Below are positions 1 to 9,418 of a stretch of DNA of 64,000 nucleotides, piece by piece; position 1 is the stretch's first letter, and each line of letters opens with the position of its first letter. The stretch lies in the NCBI GenBank assembly GCA_948567375.1, contig OX419759.1, positions 38,282,593-38,346,592 on the forward strand, read 5' to 3'. The translations under genes were made by a program, and so were the position numbers. Origin of the DNA: Lunularia cruciata. Lineage: Eukaryota; Streptophyta; Marchantiopsida; Lunulariales; Lunulariaceae. The notes under the pieces are model-generated. The model worked only from the letters and a program-made list of their open reading frames with translations. It was not told where the DNA came from and made no database searches.

Positions 1-2
1 TT

Positions 3-152
3 GCTTCTGACTTTCTGCGTATGAAGAAGAAATCAACCTCATCGGTGTACACAGATCTTTTTCCTGAAATTCGGGTCATCCATGTTGACTTACGTCCTCT
101 CTTAGAAAAGAAACGAATGAACGAGGAGAAGGAAAAGACAACCGATCAATAG
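3..152 (+). CDS. Possible C-terminal exon of a host gene (partial)
   Basis: An open frame enters from the window edge and ends at TAG 150-152 after 49 residues. The peptide has mixed composition with a hydrophobic stretch (FPEIRVIHVDLRPLLEKKR) and a charged Glu/Lys tail (MNEEKEKTTDQ), which looks more like a real protein terminus than random AT-rich DNA. No transposon homology to the rest of the window is visible. I do not recognise the family, and the 5' part lies outside the window. It could equally be a chance frame. Confidence 0.35.
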   Translation, partial: ASDFLRMKKKSTSSVYTDLFPEIRVIHVDLRPLLEKKRMNEEKEKTTDQ

Positions 153-462
153 GACATTGACTTACTAAGACTCTTTTGTGAAGAAGGGAAGTTGAAGGCC
201 AGGATACAGAATACAGAATACATTTTAATTTGATTTGATCTCCCAGCTTCATGTACTTTACATGAACTTCCTTGGAAATGGTCGAAGGTTCTGGGACTCA
301 ATCAGTGTTAATTACAAGGTGCAAATGGATACTGTAGTCTAGGGATTGATGGGGGTGTTCCGAATAAACATCCCCTTTCACCCGGCAATGGAAGCTACAG
401 AAGCAAATCGCGTTTTACAATACCCAACTAAACTATGGTTAGTTTATCATTCGCCTTTTGGC

Positions 463-672
463 CTAAGGGTCCCTTTGACGACGTGGCTTTGGCGGAGGGA
501 GTTCTATCGGGAGTTGGAGTGCTGAATGGCAATAATCATCTAACCTCTTTTTAAATTGAAATTCTGGGTTTTTTGCTGCCTGGTGTCTCTCATGGATGAG
601 GACCTTGGTCATGAACCTCTCGGTTTTCAATATTGTTCCAGGAAACATTCGTTCTATAAGCAGTGAATTCAT
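463..672 (-). CDS. Small hypothetical ORF, 69 residues
   Basis: A minus-strand ATG-to-stop frame of 69 residues. It is basic, with a proline-rich C-terminus (PIELPPPKPRRQRDP) and a charged middle (MTKVLIHERHQAAKN). It has no similarity to the transposon proteins elsewhere in the window. Its composition is balanced, unlike the Leu/Ile/Phe-rich shadow frames nearby, so it may be a short gene or an exon. I assign no function. Confidence 0.18.
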   Translation of the reverse strand: MNSLLIERMFPGTILKTERFMTKVLIHERHQAAKNPEFQFKKRLDDYCHSALQLPIELPPPKPRRQRDP

Positions 673-1355
673 ATTACCATGGAAACATTGAAGAACAAAT
701 GGTAACGTAGCTCCGACTAAACTTCAATCTCAATTGAGTCTGCTATTTCCTGTGTAATACTATTTTGTCTGTTTGTATAAGATTTTAATACTCCCTCATT
801 GGGAACAAAGAAAAATGATTCCATATGTATAATTTTATAATTAATAACCAAACTCTTGTTTTTTTTTTACTTTCCTCTTAAATATAATCTTCCTCATATA
901 CAAAATATTTATATAATGATTAAGGCCTAACTCTTAAGTGTAAAATATTTTTTACTATATATAGTCTTTCCACTATAACTTCTGTTAGCTTATCGCTTTT
1001 GAATCCAAGTTCCAATTTGATAATTTAAAATTTATGGTATTCTATAATTTATGTCCATATGTCCAGCAATCTATAAGTTACATAGAAAGAAAAGTATATA
1101 TAGCACATGATTATGTGGATGCCTACAAATTTCAACCACAAAAACCAATTTTCCTCTTTGCAAGCATCCTCTATCTCAAATGGCTAAGACTTGCAGACCA
1201 CACTCAAAGTGAGTAAGATGGGAAACCACTCTACATCTATTGAATAAATACATAATGCAATATACACCTATAGTATGTTGCATTTGGTATCTTATATATT
1301 ATATATTTTTGGGAACTTAGAGGGCAATTGGGCCAAGTTTAGTGTGATATAAAGG
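673..1355. other. AT-rich intergenic stretch
   Basis: Runs of T/A and short unconvincing frames only. No repeat, RNA gene or transposon homology seen by eye. Confidence 0.5.
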
Positions 1356-1364
1356 TTTAGTTTT

Positions 1365-1597
1365 GGGAGATGATATCCCTACCCTACCATACGATAAGAC
1401 ACCTCATATCCCTACATACCATATAATAGTACCCTAAACCCGCTGCTGCATGCACATCCGGATTCCTTGACTTCAATCCATTCTATGCCTTTCTGCTCAC
1501 CGTCTCCCTCTTCTCTACAGTACCGAACCACTATGCTCTTCTCTCATCATATGGTAGGGCAGGAACATCAAAAAGTAGGGTAGGAATATCATCTCCC
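1365..1597. mobile_element. MITE, probably Mutator-like (233 bp, 9-bp TSD)
   Basis: The ends form terminal inverted repeats of 23 bp (1365-1387 and 1575-1597) matching at 22 of 23 positions, starting GGGAGATGATATCC. The element is flanked on both sides by the 9-bp direct repeat TTTAGTTTT (1356-1364 and 1598-1606). A 9-bp duplication is typical of Mutator-like transposition. There is no coding capacity, so it would be mobilised in trans. Confidence 0.75.
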
Positions 1598-1606
1598 TTT
1601 AGTTTT

Positions 1607-1921
1607 TTTTTTTCTAATTTATAACATTAGGTATCTACCCAGAGTATAAGTGAATGGGAGAAAATTATAATATGTAATGGAGAACTGATACTTCCATATT
1701 GATTTTCTCTATTTCTACACCTCCCACCAAGTTTGAGAGTGTTAGATTACACTTCTTATCAAGTCAAGTTGAGGAATTTTAAATTAGCAGATGTTGGACT
1801 ATATTTTGATATTTTCACATCCTTTCCAAATTTGGTGGTGTATTTCCAAACCTCCAGGCAGAAACAGGTGTTGGAGCTCAAAGCAGGTGCTCAGGAACTC
1901 ATTATAGGACTCATGGATTTT
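1607..1921. other. Unassigned sequence up to the element B truncation point
   Basis: AT-rich sequence with one weak plus-strand frame (1733-1957) whose 3' end is antisense integrase sequence of element B. Homology to element A begins near 1922 (A equivalent near 5755), so element B is truncated here inside its integrase. Confidence 0.5.
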
Positions 1922-1965
1922 GGATCAGTCAAAACCTCAGTTGGTGCACTAAAATGACTAAGAAC

Positions 1966-2400
1966 CTAGTCTAGGAACGAGTAAGCCGTCCCTTCACTAG
2001 ACTTGTAAGGAAGTGCCACCAACTCAATCCACATGGAGAAGTGCTCCACCGTCACCAAAATATACCAATGATGTCTCATGATCAACGATAAAGGTCCAAC
2101 AAATTCCAAACTCCAATGGTAACCCAATCCCATGATAGGTAATGGGTGTAACTGTGGCGTAGGAGCATTGAATGATGCTCTAACTTGGTCACAAACCACA
2201 CATCTAGCAAAAAACTGTTGTACCTTGGTCTGCATACCGTGCCACCAATAGTGACTTTGGAGTAAGCTATATGTACGCTTTACTCCAAAATGTCCTAGCT
2301 CCTCATGAGCATGAAGGACCAACTATAGTCTTTGAGATGGAAGTGGTACTACTCTCACCCTACCATCCTCCCATACACACAAAAGGTGTTTGCCCTCCAA
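1966..2400 (-). pseudogene. Ty3/gypsy integrase N-terminal half (element B)
   Basis: The HHCC zinc-binding domain is readable: the H..LGHFGVKRTYSLL stretch, then HYWWHGM, then CVVCDQVRA. The start of the catalytic core follows (GYHWSLEFVGPL, then VEHFSMWIELVALP). At the usual first catalytic Asp of the core this copy shows Glu (LEF), as element A does. The rest of the core is lost at the B truncation. Degenerate and not functional. Confidence 0.85.
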
Positions 2401-2418
2401 TCTGAACCGTCTGGCTTG

Positions 2419-4060
2419 CTAAAGAACACAATCTCTCTCCTTGGCCCTAACCTGTGCCACCCACAACACTAGTGCAAGATAGTTCATCACTAAGACATCA
2501 TCATGAATGTCTTGCTGGACTATACCAATATCTTCACTCTCTGGATCTATGACCTCAATAACTCCTCCTATATGCGTTGAGAGAGATACCACCAAAGTCT
2601 CAAAAAATATACAGAGAAAGGCTGATGTATGCCAACTTGGCACCATCTCCTCATCTATCTCACCATGCCAACATGCTCCGGTCTGATCCTGTTGGATGGG
2701 ACATGGGTTTCTACTCAACACATCTGTATCAAGGTTCACCAAGTCTATGAACAACCATGAAATCATACTCCTATAAAATTAGAGCCCATCATGCAAACTT
2801 CCCTAAAAGCTTATCAAACTCCATCAACCACTTTAGTGGCTGATGATCAGTGATGAGAGTGAAGGGGTTACCAAATAGGTAACATCAAAAATGTTCTATT
2901 GCCCAAATTGTTGCCAAGCACTCTCCCTCATATGAACTATACTTTGCCTTTGCTGAATTGTTGGAACGGCTAGCATAGGCCACCACAAACTCCTTCTCCT
3001 CATCATCATGCTGGGTGAGCACCGCTCCAAGCCCCAACATACTCCAATCAGTATGAATCTTAAATGGTCATCCTTTGATCGGTCTACTCAAAATAAGAGC
3101 AGATGTCAACCTCTCCTTGAGCTCTACAAAAGCTCTCTCCTGCTCATCTCTCCAACACCACTCTTGTGTAAGCTTGGTCAGCTTTGTCAAGGCCTTGGCA
3201 ATGGCACTAAATCCTCTAACATAGCGGTGATAGAAGTTTGCCAACCCAAGGAATGCTCACACTTTGCTCACATCTATAGCCCAAGGAATACGTGCAATAG
3301 CCTCCACCTTGGTCTGCTAAACACCAAGTCCTCTAGGGTAGATAGTGTGACCCAAATACTCAACCTGCTCATGGAAGAACCTACACTTCCCAAGATGTAA
3401 TTTGAGTCCATGAGATCTCAAACACCTCTCAACCTCTCAAACACCTCCAACACAATCTCTCATGCTCCACAATAGTGCTATAGACCAAAATGTCATCAAT
3501 ATAGCACCAAGCAAAATCCAATCCAACTAGGATCCTATCCATGACCCTTTAGAACTCGGCAAGAGCATTCTTTAGCCCAAAAGGTAAGAATCTCCATTGA
3601 TATAACACATCCTTACCGTGAGGATCAATAGCCCAGAATGCTATCTTGGACTTGTCTCCTCTTTGATTGGCAATTGATGATATCCCGCTCAAAGATCCAA
3701 AGTATTGAAGACCTTTGCATGCCCAATTGCATCAAAAATCTCCTCTATTGTAGGCATGGCGTATTGATCAGCCCTAGTCTATTGGTTGATAAGACGGTAA
3801 TCTCTACACATCTGCTTATTTGTGTGGTTTCCATGCATATCCTTCTTGGATGGCATCATTGTAGTTGATGCATACTCTCTATGTGAGATCTCTACCAAAC
3901 CAACCTCAAAAAGGTCACTACTCCAGCTTTGAATCAATGTACTCTCCATGTCATTATAGAGATAAGGATGTCAAAAAACTAGTGTATTGCTAGTTAGCTC
4001 AATCTGTATACCAGGGCCTTTTAGAGCACCCAAATCCTGCATTTTGAAGGCAAAACAACT
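2419..4060 (-). pseudogene. Reverse transcriptase and RNase H relic (element B)
   Basis: Antisense sequence matches the RT/RNase H of element A (6304-7860) along its whole length, but frames break repeatedly: stops, small indels, and a short duplication of 'ctctcaaacacctc' near 3420-3450. Only short open pieces remain, such as 2419-2766, which corresponds to the RNase H to integrase linker. It lies between the B integrase and the A insertion point. Confidence 0.85.
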
Positions 4061-4068
4061 CGTATAGT

Positions 4069-4174
4069 TGTTGTGCGTATATACATCGCTACACAACATA
4101 CATTGCTGTCAACATCATACACTATAAAAGCACAACTCACACATAAGTCATACATAGACTCTAAAGTGCCACAA
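4069..4174. repeat. 106-bp direct repeat X, outer copy
   Basis: Nearly identical to 4626-4732 (offset about 557 bp). The two copies flank the 3' LTR fragment of element A. The outer copy abuts the element B junction at 4067. It contains a plus-strand TATA-like CTATAAAAG (near 4122-4130). Confidence 0.8.
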
Positions 4175-4623
4175 TAATCAGATTGCTTAACACTCTCAAC
4201 TCAACTCAACTCAGATCAGTACTTGATCTGTCACTCTATAAACTGCCAACAACTGGGCACTGATTACAGTCAAGCCACACCCACTCAAGCATAGAGAATC
4301 CAGGTGACGCTCGCCGGCCTCTGTCCACCATAGCCAGGAACTCGAAGGCTCAACATCAGAGAAGTGAGCTCTCTGGAGCTCACTTCGAAACTATACCCCC
4401 TGGACTCGAGCTAGCCCTGAAACCCTAACGGTCCCGCTGATGGCAGACTCGCCGGTGCAAACGGTGCAAAGTGACGGTGGGCCCCACTGTGAAGTCAGTA
4501 CCCCGAACACGAAATCTAACCGTCGGAAATTAGTCCTTGAGAAACTGCTAGAATAACTCTAACTACCATCACTGGAACTCCAGTGTCCGAGCATCTAGAT
4601 GCGGAACTACAAATGGCGTGACA
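4175..4623 (-). repeat. Partial 3' LTR of element A (449 bp)
   Basis: Matches 13515-13963 of the 5' LTR over an equal 449 bp with only roughly a dozen substitutions by eye. The remaining 923 bp of the 5' LTR (12592-13514) are absent and replaced by repeat X. In the minus orientation it begins TGTCACGCC, the same 5' terminus as the LTRs at 13963 and 19961. Confidence 0.8.
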
Positions 4624-4625
4624 GC

Positions 4626-4732
4626 TGTCGTGCGTATATACATCGCTACACAACATACATCGCTGTCAACATCATACACTATAAAAGCACAACTCACACA
4701 TAAGTCATACATAGACTCTAAAGTGCCACAAT
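4626..4732. repeat. Direct repeat X, inner copy
   Basis: Second copy of the 106-bp repeat, lying between the LTR fragment and the polypurine tract. Differences from the outer copy are few (for example CGCTGTC versus TGCTGTC). Its presence between the polypurine tract and the LTR is not expected of a normal retroelement end. Confidence 0.8.
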
Positions 4733-4742
4733 TGCCCCCCTA
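4733..4742 (-). other. Candidate polypurine tract of element A
   Basis: The minus strand reads TAGGGGGGCA immediately upstream of repeat X. A G-rich purine run at the 3' end of the internal region is the usual plus-strand primer of LTR elements. Its distance from the LTR fragment (about 107 bp) is anomalous. Confidence 0.5.
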
Positions 4743-4899
4743 GCTGGCGGTTAGGTCCCTCTAACTCCAGATAGCCATCTATTCTAAGTATATGGTATAC
4801 CCTCTAATGGGCAAAGATCAGGAGGCCGGGTGCTATAGAGTCCCATCGTTAGTCGTCTGTTTGCAATCTATACCATATAAAGAATGAACTAGCTATAGG

Positions 4900-5232
4900 T
4901 CAAGTACATCTAGGACATAACCACTGTCCCTGAGGAACCACCGTGAGGGGAGGAGTCATACATGCCATATGCCATCCTCTCAAACAGCTATCACACACTA
5001 ACATAGTAGCAGCTCCACCAGAAGAGCCACATAACATACACCTCAAGCTTGCACGTACAAGTGCCAAGCTTGGGTCCATAGTACCATCAATGTTTGGAAG
5101 GTGGCATGGTGCACAATTGCGCACATGATCCTTCCAAACAACACCATCACATCCTTCTAACACAAGGACTCCAGATGGCAAAACCTCGTGCACTCTCAAG
5201 ATAGTGCGGCCTGTAGAAACATCAAGTGTCAT
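4900..5232 (-). pseudogene. Integrase C-terminal extension with PHD zinc finger (element A)
   Basis: A 110-residue open piece. Its first part (LDVSTGRTILRVHEVLPSG, then a conserved LEG and APCHLP) resembles the GPY/F-type tail that follows gypsy integrase cores. The last 46 residues form a PHD finger: CMLC, then CDSC, then HMAC, then W and CPRC, a Cys4-His-Cys3 pattern with the typical Trp two residues before the last Cys pair. PHD fingers commonly read the histone H3 tail, so this may direct integration as chromodomains do in chromoviruses. The frame is separated from the upstream integrase by a stop. No second copy is available because element B is truncated before this point. Confidence 0.8.
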
Positions 5233-6307
5233 CGATGCTGTCTGCTATAGATATACATAGTCACCTGGATGAAATCGACGGATCGAGGGTCTATAACCTC
5301 TCCTCGAATGGTAGCATAGCGTAAAGTATCTCTATGCTGAGCAATCGCCAAGTTCTCAAAGGCCATCAGCATCACTCTTCGAAAGATCTCTGCCCGCTGA
5401 GAACATGCGCTCATCCATACATTGGGTTCATCCAAGTCCAAAACTACAGTAGCATCTCGACAAATAGCTGCAGGTAAATCTGGATCTCATCCATAGAGTA
5501 GAAAGTATGGAGAGAAGGATGCTAAGGAGGCTTGCCGGCTGAACCAATAGCCCATGGCCAACCAAGGTAACTGGAGATCCCAATCTCCCAAGTGGCCTCT
5601 CTGCAAACCATTCTTTTGCAATCCTCTCTTCACCGTCTGAACCACTCTCTCTGCTAAGCCATCTGCCTCAGGGTGATCTCGGGATGTAGTACAATGATCA
5701 ATCAAAGCCTTGTCACACAAGACCTGAAACTCTCCCAAGAACTATGTACCCTGATCAGTCAAAACCTCAGTTGGCGCACCAAAATGACTAAGAACTTGAT
5801 CCAGGAACGAGTAAGCTGTCCCTTCACTAGACTTGTCAGGAAGTGCCACCAACTCAATCCACTTGGAGAAGTGCTCCACCATCACCAAAACATACCGATG
5901 ATGTCTCACAGTCAACGGTAAAGGTCCGGCGAATTCCAAACTCCAACGGTAACCCAATCCCATGATAGGTAATGGGTGTAACTATGGCGTAGGAGCATTG
6001 AATGATGCTCTAACTCGGTCACAAACCACACATCTGGCAACAAACTGCTGTACCTTGGTCTGCATACCGCGCCACCAATAATGACTCTAGAGTAAGCTAT
6101 ATGTACGCTTTACTCCAAAATGTCCTAGCTCCTCATGAGCATGACGGACCAAATGTGGTCTTTGTGATGGAAGTGGTACTACTCCCATACACGCAAAAGG
6201 TGTCTACCCTCCAATCTGAACCGTCTGGCTCGCTAAAGAACACGGTCTCTCTCCTTGGCCCCAACTATGCCACCCACAACACCAGTGTGAAGATAGTACA
6301 TCACTAA
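5229..6307 (-). pseudogene. Ty3/gypsy integrase (element A)
   Basis: The HHCC finger remnant (SHYWW, then CVVCDRVRA) is followed by the catalytic core: WSLEFAGPL, then VEHFSKWIELVALP, then LTDQGT, then TSRDHPEADGLAERVVQTVK. The second catalytic Asp (TDQG) and the final Glu (AER) are present, but the usual first Asp is Glu. In-frame stops follow APTP, TDQGT and FLLYG, so the core is split into pieces at 5487-5738 and 5742-5963. A further open piece (5229-5441) links to the PHD-bearing tail. Confidence 0.88.
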
Positions 6308-7860
6308 GACATCATCATGAATGTCTCGCTGAATTGTACCAATATCTTCCTCTCTGGATCTGTGACCTCAATAACTCCTCCTGTATGCGCTGAGAGAGAT
6401 ACCACCAAAGTCTCTGCAAATATACACAGAAAGGCCGATGCATGCCAACCTGGCACCATCTCCTCATCTGTCTCACCATGCCAACGTGCTCCGGTCTGAT
6501 CCTGCTGGCTGGGACATGGGTTTCTACTCAACCCATCTGCATCACGGTTCACCACTCCAGGTCTGTGAACAACCGTGAAATCATACTCCTGTAAAATCAG
6601 AGCCCATTGTGCAAGCTTCCTTGAAAGCTTGTCGGACTCCGTCAACCACTTCAGTGGCTGATGATCAGTGATGAGAGTGAAGGGGTTACCAAACAGGTAA
6701 CATCGGAAATGTGCTACTGCCCAAACTGCTGCCAAGCACTCTCCCTCATATGAACTATACTTCGCCTCTGCTGAATTGTTGGAGCGACTAGCATAGGCCA
6801 CCACAAACTCCTTCTCCTCATCATCATGTTGGGTGAGCACCGCTCCAAGCCCCAACATACTCCAATCAGTGTGAACTTGAAATGGTCGTCCCCTGATCGG
6901 TCTCCTCAAAATAGGAGCAGATGTCAACCTTTCCTTGAGCTCTACAAAAGCTCTCTCCTGCTCATCTCCCCAACACCACTCTTGTGTAAGCTTGGTCAGG
7001 TTTGTCAAGGCCTTGGCAATGGCACTAAATCCTCTAACATAGCGGCGATAGAAGTTCGCCAACCCAAGGAATGCTCGCACTTTGCTCACATCCGTAGGCC
7101 GAGGAATACGTGCAATAGCCTCCACCTTGGTCTGCTGAACACCAAGTCCTCCGGGGTAGATAGTGTGACCCAAATACTCAACCTGCTCATGGAAGAACCT
7201 ACACTTCCCAGGATGTAATTTGAGTCCATGAGATCTCAACCTCTCAAACACCTCCAACAACTGTCTCTCATGCTCCTCCACAGTAGTGCTATAAACCAAA
7301 ATGTCATCAATATAGCACCGAGAAAAATCCAATTCAGCTAGGATCCTATCCATGACCCTCTGGAACTCAACGGGAGCATTCTTCAACCCAAATGGTAAGA
7401 ACCTCCACTGATATAACACATCCTTGTCGTGAGGATCAATAACCCAAAATGCTGTCTTGGACTTATCTTCCTCCCTGATTGGCAACTGATGATATCCCGC
7501 TCGAAGATCCAAAGTACTGAAGACCTTTGCATGCCCAATCGCATCAAAAATCTCCTCCGGTGTAGGCATGGCATACCGATCAGCCCTGGTATGTTGGTTG
7601 ATAGGACGGTAATCTCCACACATCCGCCTATCTGTATAGTTTCCATGCATATCCTTCTTGGCTGGCATCACTGTCGCTGATGGATACTCTCCATGTGAAA
7701 TCTCCACCAAACCAGCCTCAAAAAGGTCAATACTCTGGCTCTGAATCAATGTCCTCTCCATCTCACTATATCAATAAGGACGTCGGAAAACTGGTGTGTC
7801 ACTAGTCAGCTCAATCCGTATACCAGGTCCCTTCAGAGCACCCAAATCCTTCATACTGAA
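6304..7860 (-). pseudogene. Reverse transcriptase and RNase H (element A)
   Basis: A 485-residue open frame (6304-7761) covers most of the enzyme. The RT shows CGDYRPINQ, FSTLDLRAGYHQL, LPFGLKNAP and the catalytic box RCYIDDILVY; the connection and RNase H regions show GLANFYRRYVRGFS, then VHTDWSMLGLGAVLTQ, then YSSYEGECLA and ITDHQPLKWL. The RT N-terminus (LKGPGIRIELTSD) lies upstream beyond one stop (near 7765-7860). RT copies element RNA into DNA and RNase H removes the template. This is the best preserved module of element A. Confidence 0.95.
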
Positions 7861-8054
7861 GGCAAAACAACTCGTGTGACTCCTCAAGAACCTCCAAACC
7901 CTCCGTCTTTCCTCTCCAGTAAGCTTGGGTCCAAGATCTGGCTCCCAAGTATCCTTTGTAACTGTAGTAGGAGTGGAAGACGTACTGACTGGCTGCTACA
8001 CTGGGCCCTTGGGAGCAATGGTGTCATGCTCCCGACCACTAGAGGTCCCAACCT

Positions 8055-8340
8055 CTATGTGAAAAACTCCATTCTGGCTGCAAGCTCCATATGTCCTCTA
8101 GCTGCATCCCATGTGGACCAAGGATGTAATCCAAGTAGCCCACGCTCACCTGGATGGACTCCAAGTAGACCACTCTTCCTAGTAGCTACTGGATGTGTCC
8201 CAAGAATACCATGTCCACTCGGTCCATCGCTCCCAGCATGTGCCTGAATCGTCTCGATAGGCACATGGCTCACAAGTGTCTGAATGGTGATGCCTATCAA
8301 GCGCATCCTACGCTGCTCTGCCAAACCAAGGCTCACAATC
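8055..8340 (-). pseudogene. Linker between methyltransferase and RT (element A)
   Basis: Carboxy-terminal continuation of the methyltransferase frame. It contains the near-repeat GLLGVHPGERGLLGLHPW, which is also present in element B (14088-14468), so it is a family feature rather than noise. No recognised domain. Confidence 0.6.
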
Positions 8341-9403
8341 CAGGTCAAACAGTTCAGGTCCATAGCCTGACCTAACACTTGACGCCTGGATGCCTCTGAC
8401 ACTGCTGGAACAGCGGTAATACCGGTGCGGAAACCCATTGCCCGCTCTCTCTCATCAGCATTGGGCTCCACCAATTGCTGTAACTGTGAGTCCCAAACAA
8501 GTCCAAGTCCTCCCTCTCGAAAAGCATGAGAGCCTAGGAAACTCATGAGTGTAGGAAATGCAGCTCTAGGCTGTCCAACTAGGTTCACCACTGCCATAGG
8601 TGACCTATCAGCCACTACCACTGTCTGAGACTGACGCCCAACATCCAAGATATCATCAACAAGAATGTGGTCTAGTTGCTGAATCCCATCATAACTACGC
8701 TGTAGAACCTCTCTGGGTAAAAGGTTCGTCCACCAAAGACAAAGACGATGAGCCCATGATCCCACTCTGGCTGCATCTAACAATACAGCAGGTCCCATCC
8801 AAGAATGGACATGATGTGTATCGCTACCACTCTAGTGCGAGAATCACCCAACAAAGGAACGTTCTCCAAAAGGTAAGCTGGAGAAACAGACTGATGAACC
8901 TGGAGATGTCGTAATATCCATAACATCTCCCAAAACACACCAAAACGAGGATCCCAAAGACCCAAACCGCGGCCCGCACGTGTATGTCCCTGACATGGCC
9001 ATCCAGAAATCACCAAGTGGATAGGCCCATGTCTCTCTAGGTCATGCGCCCCTAGTAAGGAAATGTCTCATGGTAAGGCCTTCTGGTAACCTCTAACTGC
9101 TGACATCGGTAATAACTCTGGATACCGATAGGCCAAGTGTGCCACATGATGTAGAGAGACTCGCCTAGCAGTCTCATCTCTCTCTACATACAAGTACCTC
9201 TGTACTCGGATACCCGCATGTAACACCGCAGCTAGTCCGGTGCTGATCCCACCAAACAACTCCAATAGGCATATCCCCTCTACTGGGTACTGCCAAGCAA
9301 TGAGTGTGGTATCCAGAGGTGTCAAAGCAATTGCCTCTGGAGGCTCATCCTCACACTCATCCCCTGATGGTACGAAGGCTCCACTCCAAGCCTGCTGCAC
9401 CAA
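8341..9403 (-). pseudogene. DNA cytosine-5 methyltransferase domain, DNMT3/DRM-like (element A)
   Basis: Three pieces carry the C5-methyltransferase motifs in order. 9068-9403 holds the AdoMet-binding motif I (LLELFGGISTGLAAVLHAG, then VERDETARRVSLHH). 8777-9016 holds motif IV with the catalytic Pro-Cys-Gln (GWPCQG, codons 8990-8998) and motif VI Glu-Asn-Val (LLENV, near 8858-8866). 8341-8798 holds the AHR-W-NL segment (VLLDAARV, AHRLCLWWTNLL), the target-recognition region and the C-terminal motif (EPNADERERAMGF, then RRQVLGQAMDLN). Motif order I-IV-VI-X and the AHR/NL and LGQAMD-type tail resemble DNMT3/DRM. It lies between protease and RT in one transcriptional unit. It is broken by a TGA after KALP (near 9068) and a frameshift near 8790; catalytic residues remain. 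The enzyme would methylate cytosine in DNA, perhaps that of the element. Confidence 0.87.
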
Positions 9404-9418
9404 CTGATCTGCATGCTG

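Larger units (their letters stand above)
1922..4067 (-). mobile_element. Element B, part 1 (integrase to RT remnant of DNMT-type gypsy element)
   Basis: This region aligns collinearly with 5755-7878 of element A on the same strand, with many substitutions and small indels. It stops at 4067, exactly where B resumes at 13964 (element A equivalent near 7878), so A inserted into B here. On its distal side B is truncated at 1922, so its integrase C-terminus, any PHD finger and its 3' LTR are missing. Confidence 0.85.

Noticed and set aside
4943-5128. Plus-strand ORF opposite the PHD finger
   Set aside because: The minus-strand reading has the full Cys/His pattern, so this is its shadow.
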